A DNA stretch of 64,000 nucleotides from Dermanyssus gallinae (taxonomy: Eukaryota; Arthropoda; Arachnida; Mesostigmata; Dermanyssidae). The first letter of the stretch is position 1. Each line of letters starts with the position of its first letter. Below are positions 57,060 to 64,000 of this stretch, piece after piece. A program made the translations under genes and the position numbers. Location of the stretch: assembly GCA_003439945.1 (NCBI GenBank), contig QVRM01001369.1, positions 129,501 through 193,500 of the forward strand, read 5' to 3'. The notes under the pieces were generated by a model, which was given only the letters and a program-made list of their open reading frames with translations, was not told the origin of the DNA and did no database searches.

Positions 57060-57244
57060 GTCGAGACCGGTGGCGTGGTGCATTCGTCTGCGCCTCGCGA
57101 TCGAAGGAGACACATAGGTTCGCGGGTTCGAGCCCCACCGGTGCACATTTGTATTTATGGGGGTCCGTCTGTGAAGCAATGCGAAAAGCAGTCCCATGGA
57201 CGTTAAATCTTGGCTGAGAGTCAGCCCAGAAAATATAGTATATA
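57060..57244 (+). mobile_element. tRNA-derived SINE, copy 2, full length with 14-bp TSD
   Basis: A tRNA-like head spans 57066-57142. ACCGGTG (57066-57072) and CACCGGT (57136-57142) form a perfect 7-bp acceptor stem. The A-box-like TGGCGTGGTGC is at 57071-57081 and the B box GGTTCGAGCCC at 57125-57135. A body of about 100 bp of unrelated sequence ends in AAATATAGTATATA. Exact 14-bp duplications flank it. The sequence differs from the 3.7 kb SINE, so at least two SINE families are present. It inserted into the CR1-like element between its endonuclease and RT, so it is younger than that copy. Confidence 0.9.
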
Positions 57245-57258
57245 GGTTCCAGTAAACC
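57245..57258 (+). repeat. SINE target-site duplication, right
   Basis: Exact copy of 57046-57059. Confidence 0.92.
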
Positions 57259-58400
57259 CCGCCTCACCCATGTTGACATCTTATTTGCCTACGAGGCACC
57301 ACGACTCTCCTATTGATTTTCAAGGATATGACATTTACACGCAACTTCTATCTCTCGAACGCAAATGCAGCCATACACCCGACGGCATTTCACCTATATA
57401 TTTTTTAAAGCTAGCCATCTTTTTAGCGGAGCCATTAACGCTTATTTTTGAAGGGTCATACAATGACGCCGTAGTTCCAAATGTCTTCAAACAGAGCATC
57501 GTGACGCCGATACATAAAAAGAGGCTCAGAAAACGGATTGAGAATTATCGCCCTGAGGCTCAATGTTCCATTGCCTGCACACTTGTTAAAAGTGTTTTAG
57601 TTATCTATATGACCATCTATATGACCGTGAATAATACTTTCCAACACGGATTTGTGCCTCATCGTTCTACGTGCTCGCAACTGTTTACAAATGACAAACA
57701 ATCTGGCCTTGTACATAAATGCCAAAAAAGACTTGCACTGCATATATTTCGACCCGAAAAGTGCCTTTAACAGGGTAGATCATAGGCTTCTTATTGACAA
57801 GATGAAGACGCTCCAGATGAATTTACCACTCGTCAATGGCTTGCCGGGTTTCTGCATAATCGGTCGTTCAGGGTTAAATGCGAGGAAGTTCTTAGTGAGC
57901 CACGACTGGCTCCGTCCGGCAACCCACAGGGGCTGCATCTCTCCTCTGCTGTACACAGTATTTGTTTTAAACAAACAATCCTACATTTTACGCCGACGAT
58001 CTAAAAAGATACACTCCCTTGGACTGACTCTCTCTCAGCGCATACTGCGCTGCAGTCTGCTGTCGACGGCATCGACAATGGGATGGAGCTATCCGTTTCG
58101 AAATGCCTCGTTTTTAAACATGGTCCTTTCGATCTGGAGTATCAGCTCAACGGGACAACATTGCCCACCGCCAATGTTGCACAATGTCTTGGTGTATTAA
58201 CATCAACGGATCATACATTTTCTGCACATTTAAGAGACCTAGTCAAATCAACATCTATACTTGGAACATGCTGTTCCGTTGCTTTATCATCAAGGACCCA
58301 AATGTGTATATTCGCCTGTATAAGCAATTGTGCTATCCAGAGTTTTTCATTGTTTACGCGTCTGGGGCCCACACTTGTGCAGGCACAAATACATGATTGA

Positions 58401-60170
58401 AGGTGTTGCAAGTGCTGATCTTATCGACCGTTTCTCCGATGTGACAATGAACAATCGCAGAAGCCAAATAATGTTTTTGCCAAAATATATTGCAAGACCT
58501 GAAACAATCAATATTATGCTCGCCTGGCGTGTAACCAGAGAATCGCACAACAATGAGGCTTCGTGGGCGTCATCACCTACTTAGTCTCCTTTCCACCCTT
58601 TATTCAGTAAATAAAGGCAATTTATATGTTATTCTAAGTTTTCCTAAATTACTGTGATCATTCATCTAGGTCGTTGTAGTTATGAAAAAAGATTTCGTTT
58701 AGCATGTCGTTTTAAAAATTAGCCATTTTCAGCAGTACATAAAAGGAGTTTACTACGATGTGCCGCTCTAATTGAGTTTCCTAAGAAAAATGAGGTTTGT
58801 TGTACGATACAAAAAGAAACCCAACTTGCAGTTCCTCAATGAAATGAATGAATAAATTATACACATAGTTTTATTCAAAAATACTTGCACATTCACTCGA
58901 AAGCATACAGCCTATGTAGTGTGGAGATTGTCCAGGGGCTAGAACGAAGATCAGGTGCGATATTCGTATTTCGTTCCTTGTGACTATCTCCTTTCGATTT
59001 TAGAAGAGTGAAGTACTAGGAAATTTTGTCGCCTAATTGAAACATCAACGATTAAGCTAGTCGTAATTTAAAATATGAGTAAACCTTTAGTTGATATAGC
59101 GTTAAACGGAATAATGCTAACCCAACATAACCTCTTTCTTGCCCTCCATATATTTTTTGGAGTGTCTTCACCGTTGGTGTTTTCATGTCTAACACGAGTA
59201 GGGAGAAAGTGGAATTGGATGGCCGCCCCCATCTGTGAGGAATGTTTCTTTTGTGAAAGAGCATGTTAGACAAGCTAACTTGGCATGTCCTGGTGCACGT
59301 CCAGCTCAAGTTACCCGAAGCTCACAAGAGATCGCAGGCATGCTGGCGCTTTCTAGGCTCAGTGAACTTGAACAGACTGTGTCAGTTCCTTCTTTCCGAC
59401 GCGTCCTGAAATATATCAAAATATAAGTGTCCACGTTGATCAATACTCCAGAGCTGGCCCGCAAAACAGGTTTAAAACCACGCGAGGCTAGCATTCGAAA
59501 ATTACCTTAACTCGGCTGTAGTCAGAACAAATAGATGTATCCTAAAAGCGAGTCAGGCCTAAAAGTAAATTGTTTTATGAACGCAAAAGCAACACTCGTT
59601 TCAACACAGCTTTCGGTCAGATATCTTAGACACCTGTTATAACCAAACTGGCTCCGACAGATGTCCTCACGAGCACAGTTAGACTAAAAAATGCGACCTT
59701 ACAAAGAACGATGGCGTGGAGATCAAGGGTAGCATAAAACGAACGAGAGAAGTGTGTCCAGAGTAATAGTCTAACACCAACCCTTGTTCTCGACCCTATC
59801 AACTACTTCTCCGATCACACACATAAAACTCATTCTACGCGGAACATCTAGCGCTGTTCAAGAAGTAGGCTCTAGATTCAGTAGGTCTGATGGTTTTTTA
59901 AAAAGCCGAAGCCACGAAAACAAATCGACTCTCAGGCTAGCAAGATGAAACAGCAGTTGCAGTGTGGATTCAAATTGCACACAAGAAGGGCTAAGGCGCA
60001 ATGAATCACAGTGATAAACATTATATATGCCAAAATAACCCAAATAATTCTTGACTGTACACAAAAATAGTTGGCGTATATTTTTTCAAACATGTGTTAA
60101 ATATGAATCTGCCGGCTCATCTGCCTCATGGAAGCATGTTTATTATAGCTTATGTCTGATAGAAGTCCAT
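58401..60170. other. No gene recognised
   Basis: The beginning may contain the last part and 3' UTR of the CR1-like element (to about 58600). The rest has short frames only. The 3' end of the minus-strand element at 60.2-63 kb probably lies in 59.9-60.1 kb but could not be fixed. Confidence 0.35.
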
Positions 60171-60179
60171 GTCCACTTG

Positions 60180-61107
60180 ACACATCTTAGCTTCCCACTT
60201 AGTAAATGCTCTTGACACTCGCGAGTTAACCGCTGGTTAAAGCGGCGCTGGAGGTCTTCTGTGAAATGTGGGGTACCAGCAGCCAGATACACCAATCGGT
60301 TGCGGCTGCTTCGGTGAATCGCCCATAACCCGTTTAATACACGTTGCCTTTAGGAGGTCGAGTTCGTCAAAGCTCGAGGCTCTGATATGTTCCCAAATAA
60401 GTTCAATTGCATAGCTTGCTGTAGGGGCAACTCTTTGGTCAAATAATTTTAAAGTTGTCCTGAGTGAGAGGAGTTGCGGATTCTTCTTAATTGAGTAGAT
60501 GGCAATCAGTGCCTAACGGATCCTTGCCTCTATATGTCTGAAGAACGAGGTGCCGCTTGGCGTAAGTTCCAAGTCCAAATATGAAAAATGGTTGACAAAT
60601 TCACTAGGTTGGTGGAGCTTTATGGTGTCAGCTGTTGCGAGGCGTCCTCCACGACGGAACTTAATTGCTTTTGTCTTTGAAATATTAATATCCAGTGAAG
60701 GATCTGTCGCAAACCTTGCAAGGGTGACCAACGCTTGCTGAATATGGAAGCGACTTTCAGAATAGGTAGCAACATCATCAGCGTATCGAAGAAATTTCCA
60801 GAATTGGACTAAGGTTAAGTGTTGACTTGCAGCGCCTTGTTTCAAGTCGCCAAGTTAGGAGCAACGATAATAGTTTATAGATGCAGCTCTTCTTTGAAAT
60901 TCCTCTCCAGGCTGAAGGATCACACATGTCACCTTTGCCTTTAAGAATCACGGCCAATATAAAGTCTCGCCAACTAGCCGGCATATCTCCAATATCCAGG
61001 CACCAATTAATTACGTGAGTAATCGTTGATTGCAGCGATTCCGACTGTTTGATATGATCACTTCTAATCATATCTGGTCCCGGCGCCTTTCCATTTTTAA
61101 GGTGCAT
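60180..61107 (-). pseudogene. Reverse transcriptase with internal deletion
   Basis: 61107-60850 encodes HLKNGKAPGPDMIRSDHIK, then MPASWRDFILAVILKGKGD and PSAWRGISKKSCIYKLL, the finger and KP.....YRPI-like blocks. The next recognisable block, FLRYADDVATYS (YADD about 60785-60774), follows almost at once, so the QxGFR-to-GxPQGxxxSP section of some hundred residues has been deleted. LARFATDPSLDINISKTKAIKFRRGG and FSYLDLELTPSGTSFFRHIE follow, then in another frame LRTTLKLFDQRVAPTASYAIE (about 60440-60380). The catalytic Asp pair is kept, but the enzyme cannot fold. Confidence 0.85.
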
Positions 61108-61499
61108 AATTACCTCCGCAACGTCTTGTAAAGTGAATGGTTTGTCGATATTGGCCCGGAGGATGCTGGGGCATGTAACTCTTTCCTTTGTCTGGTGGAT
61201 CCATTTATAAGCCTAGTATTCTGTTGCATAAACCAGCTTTGCTTTTTATGTTTCAATATATACGAGCTGGGCCCCTTTTAAGGTATTAGAGTACCACTTG
61301 CGGACCCTATGGCAGATATCGGTCATCTCAGGATGGTAACGGGCAAGAAAGAATAATTGCTTCGCATACTTTTGAGCCTCGCAGCACTGTCTGTTGAACC
61401 AAGGTTTTCAGCGCCGAGTGGTGGATGGAGCTACGCAACTCAGGATTGTTGTAGCCAGTGTTTCGCAATGACTCTATATGACGAGGCCACCTGAATCGA

Positions 61500-62425
61500 A
61501 GTTTACTGTGTTCTAAATAAACGGTTAATGCGATCTGGGTTTAGCAATTTTCTAATGTATTTTCTTTTTGCCGTAGTACCGTTTGTGCGTACCTTGAATA
61601 GCAAGGTTACCGGCAGGTGCGGCCTGGTGCCAAAAGCTGTAATATTGCTTACATATCCGCAATGTTGGGTTCGTTCGGGCCTAGGTTGGTTGCGAAAATA
61701 TCTATTGTTGATGATCCTTGGTGCGCTTTAAAGGTATGCTGTGCTGGGTCTGTGATCACCTACATACCAAATTAGTAGAGAATATCCAGTAATATCTGCG
61801 TTTTTCGTGCGCCCGGTTGGTCTAGACGACAGTTTACGTCGCTTGCCAAAACTGTTGGCTTATTTAAATTAATTGTAGGTAGGACTTGCACCATTCGCTC
61901 GAAAACCTGTGTGGGCTAGAGTATACGGCGACTATGTTGATTTTATCTGCCTCGAGAACCACAGAGTTGTCTTCACTTAACTTAGTCGAAACGGCTCCTA
62001 AAAGTTGATTATAACGGACCGATACTCCACCGCTGGGCTGGCCCCGACCGTGAATATTTATGAGCCGGGCTATTAGCTGAGTGGAACCCTGAAAGGTCAA
62101 CCCTTTTAGACCATGTCTCAGTAAGAACAAAAATATCGAACTTAATCATTTTTGATGGTACCAGGAGGGGTAAACCGTTACCAATGCCCTCGACGTTCCA
62201 CTGAATAATCTTAAGTTGAGAGAGACTTATTGCAGGAGCAGACTTGAGTTTCTGGCTGAAGCGCTGCTGGAGACTCTGCTGCCCTATTTATTGCTCGCTT
62301 CGGGAGACCGCAAGATCGACATGGACTGCTCGGTCGCCATTCCAAAACTTTGAGGAGCGCTTTTAAATCAGCTTTGTTCACCCGCTCGGCGTCCGTTGGC
62401 TTAAGATTTGAAACCATAGCGACCG
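61500..62425 (-). pseudogene. APE-type endonuclease remnant
   Basis: The frame near 62215-62110 reads LKIIQWNVEGIGNG and FDIFVLTETW, the N-terminal W/N and TET.W blocks of the endonuclease. The 62130-61864 frame holds ARLINIHGRGQPSGGVSVRY and later DKINIVAVYSSP. Downstream LASDVNCRLDQPGARK is the GDFN-like block (Asp-Val-Asn), TFKAHQGSSTIDIF is the S..D block, and TAFGTRPHLPV is the region of the last SDH block. Frame changes and stops divide it. Confidence 0.75.
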
Positions 62426-62443
62426 TTTTTTCTATGACGTATG

Positions 62444-62947
62444 CTAGTTTAGCAGTTTTGTTTTGCTATAATAAACAGATTTGATCAGAACAGTATCGGT
62501 TTGGACGTTGGTCACATTCATAAGTTCAGTGGAGCTCAGCTGCTTCAAGACGCTAAGGGCCTCATTAAATGCCCTCCATTCGGTTGAATGGTTTGGTAGT
62601 GAGACAACCATTGTGCTGGAGCTTGCAGATTTGGAGACAAGAACATCTCTAAATTTGACGATCGCCTCGATATCTTCGGGTCCGTGTCTATTCATTGTTT
62701 TACACTGACCCGCGTGAATAATTATTCTGTACATACCCGGTTTAGCGTCAATCCTTTGCTCCGTATTCTGAAGAATATCTGCAACTTTTTCATTTAGGTA
62801 ACATTTGTACTGAAACCCTGGCGTGCGGCCAAAATTGTCACGGATTTTACTGCGCAGGTTTTTGACAGCAGAGTCGCCCATAGGTAGAACTCTTACTTTA
62901 CCCGATCGTCGTTTAGCGTTCTCGTTGACCTGTGCAAGTGTCGGCAT
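62444..62947 (-). pseudogene. ORF1 with SGNH-hydrolase-like domain
   Basis: The natural start is probably the ATG at 62945-62947; the open frame upstream is only the TA tract read as Tyr-Ile. About 167 codons follow. VLPMGDSAVKNLRSKI has the GDS nucleophile block of SGNH hydrolases. YRIIIHAGQCKTMNRHGPEDIEA stands where the GxN block is expected, with Gln-Cys in place of Asn-Asp. VYYSKTKLL near the end replaces DxxHxS. So the fold is recognisable, but the catalytic set is incomplete. In CR1-group elements this ORF1 type is thought to bind RNA or act at membranes; its role is unclear. Confidence 0.72.
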
Positions 62948-62952
62948 ATATG

Positions 62953-62955
<3 letters not shown>

Positions 62956-63050
<95 letters not shown>
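62956..63050. repeat. (TA)n microsatellite at the 5' end of the minus-strand element
   Basis: TA run, one ACAT interruption, ending at CAGAGAGAG. Confidence 0.95.
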
Positions 63051-63089
63051 CAGAGAGAGAGAGAGATTGAGAGAAAGCGAGAGAGAGAA
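63051..63089. repeat. (GA)n tract
   Basis: GAGAGA repeats with a few substitutions, directly following the TA tract. Confidence 0.9.
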
Positions 63090-63295
63090 TAAATATATCA
63101 CTTCAATATATTGCTAACGAAATATTTTATTTGTTCAGATCACACATAACAAATATACCTTACGATTGAACGCTCATAACACGGCAACGCTTACGTTAGA
63201 ATATATTAAGCGTTAGATCCTCGATCTAGGAGATGTCAATAGTGGCGTTTTCAAGAGTCTGGCATTTTAATCTAAATAATGCACTGCACTTTTCC

Positions 63296-63298
63296 ATA

Positions 63299-63338
<40 letters not shown>
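63296..63338. repeat. (TA)n microsatellite
   Basis: TA run with one TATGTA interruption. Confidence 0.95.
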
Positions 63339-63341
<3 letters not shown>

Positions 63342-64000
63342 TGTGGCTTCGCCAAGTTATACATTGCTTGAAGCGCCCCGTGTACGTTTTCGTATGCATA
63401 TCGGTGCTGCATGTTTAGCGTTAAGGGGGTTTTGTTTGTTGTCCTCTCACCGTTTATTTCTGACATGAGCTACATAAGTACAGCGCAAGTTAATATTTTG
63501 CCACATCTTGGGCTATCCGTATATTTAATACTTACACACATTTCTATACAAATATTAATTTCAAAAACAGTCCAACTTCACGACAAGTTAAACGTGATAC
63601 TTAAAATGTATCTAAAAGAAAAAAAGGCTGGCAATCAGCTGCAGCAAACATACGCGCCACAAGAGCGACAAATATGATCTTACAAGGTACTACTACTGGT
63701 CTCGTTGGTATTCGTTGTCACAAGATAAAAACAATAAACAATCTTCAGTCAGCATGCTTCGACATGCCTCACATAATGAAGGTATCACTTGGGTTGGGCG
63801 CTAATGTCAAACTGCAATAGTGGCAAAGGAGTGTCCGTTGCAGGGATTTCGCAGGTTTTTTTCCCATAAAGCACCGCTGATGTTTTTTAAATTTGCAAAG
63901 GTGGGGCGCTCTGAACGAATGGCTCTCTTCTGCAAACATCGGGTAACAGAAGCAAAAGGTTTCCAGTGCATTCCAAGAGACCTATTCCAGTTAAGGGCCA
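63339..64000. other. No gene recognised
   Basis: Short frames only. An 18-base stretch at about 63916-63933 (CGAATGGCTCTCTTCTGC) is identical to part of the exon at 52350-52676. Confidence 0.35.

Larger units (their letters stand above)
56779..58400 (+). mobile_element. CR1-like retrotransposon (endonuclease end + RT), split by a SINE
   Basis: The EN C-terminal part (56800-57045) has VGNFSLPRIDW, the GDFNLP.IDW block with Asp changed to Asn, then FVNYIVKN and QLTNGPS. After the SINE, the RT follows: SHTPDGISPIYFLK (57370), FKQSIVTPIHKK...IENYRP (57490-57550), QHGFVPHRSTCSQL (57640), IYFDPKSAFNRVDHRLL (57745), GCISPLLYTVFV (57935), FYADDLKRYT (YADD 57989-58000 intact), then SKCLVFKHGP and CLGVLTSTDHTFSAHL (58190). 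This is a nearly complete CR1-type RT with several frame changes. It is a close relative of the 52.8-53.7 kb fragment. Confidence 0.85.
60171..62947 (-). mobile_element. Minus-strand non-LTR retrotransposon with SGNH-like ORF1, EN and RT
   Basis: In order on the minus strand these are ORF1 (62947-62444), endonuclease (about 62420-61500) and RT (about 61107-60180). The element is recognisably complete in order but decayed, and its RT has an internal deletion. The 5' end borders a TA tract. SGNH/esterase-type ORF1 proteins are known from CR1-group elements; whether this element is CR1 or a neighbouring clade is not settled from the RT alone. Confidence 0.8.

Noticed and set aside
57066..57142. 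Possible functional tRNA gene
   Set aside because: Despite a perfect acceptor stem, it is the head of a SINE bounded by a 14-bp duplication.
1..64000. CRISPR arrays, bacterial operons, riboswitches or rRNA genes
   Set aside because: No spaced direct-repeat arrays, ribosome-binding context or rRNA-like sequence was seen; the DNA is clearly eukaryotic in character.

Overview
The window looks like a piece of a eukaryotic, animal nuclear genome, most likely arthropod. A mite or tick is plausible but not shown. There are no operons or ribosome-binding sites and almost no long intact genes. Coding pieces with splice-like borders lie far apart. Between them are many (TA)n microsatellites, tRNA-derived SINEs, Tc1/mariner-type DNA and decayed non-LTR retrotransposons of several clades (R1-like, an R2-like type with a restriction-like endonuclease, CR1/jockey-like, and one with an SGNH-type ORF1).

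Layout. 0-3.5 kb: badly decayed endonuclease/RT retrotransposon, + strand, with an AATC-repeat tail, then a SINE (3.7-3.9 kb). 7.4-9.0 kb: Tc1-like transposon with unusually long (about 265 bp) terminal inverted repeats and a dead transposase on the minus strand, set between TA tracts. 9.1-11.5 kb: R1-like fragments on both strands. 11.7-15.6 kb: triplet- and tetranucleotide-rich DNA without a confident gene. 15.7-17.4 kb: an old foldback element and a small inverted-repeat element. 17.4-23.6 kb: essentially no recognised genes. 23.6-27.7 kb: three decayed retroelement coding remnants. 31.7-32.8 kb: a 1,074-bp near-perfect palindrome (two 512-bp arms, 50-nt loop) inside a TA tract. 32.9-36 kb: ORF1 and RT remnants. 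38.2 kb: one exon-like segment. 39-40.7 kb: GC-rich simple-repeat island. 42.2-45.0 kb: R2-like fragment broken by a fresh 5'-truncated R1-like copy with a 14-bp target duplication, the whole bracketed by a 68-bp inverted repeat. 46-47.8 kb: R1, foldback and RT remnants. 47.9-54.7 kb: probable host coding exons, including two that splice in frame to give a single-pass membrane protein tail; their intron holds a CR1 fragment carrying a duplicated TA-bounded block. 55.7-58.4 kb: R1-like 3' end and a CR1-like element split by a SINE with a 14-bp target duplication. 60.2-63.0 kb: minus-strand retrotransposon with an SGNH-like ORF1, endonuclease and RT.

How it fits together. The host contribution appears to be exons of one or more + strand genes embedded in transposon-rich introns. 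Much of the rest is layered mobile DNA, and several nested insertions give a relative order: CR1 before SINE, CR1 before the TA-bounded block, R2-like before R1-like. A recurring theme is that element ends lie directly against (TA)n tracts. The most striking object is the large palindrome, which belongs to a family with at least two other, older relatives in the window (15.7-16.5 kb and 46.4-46.7 kb). All calls rest on reading translations and repeats by eye; no database search was possible.
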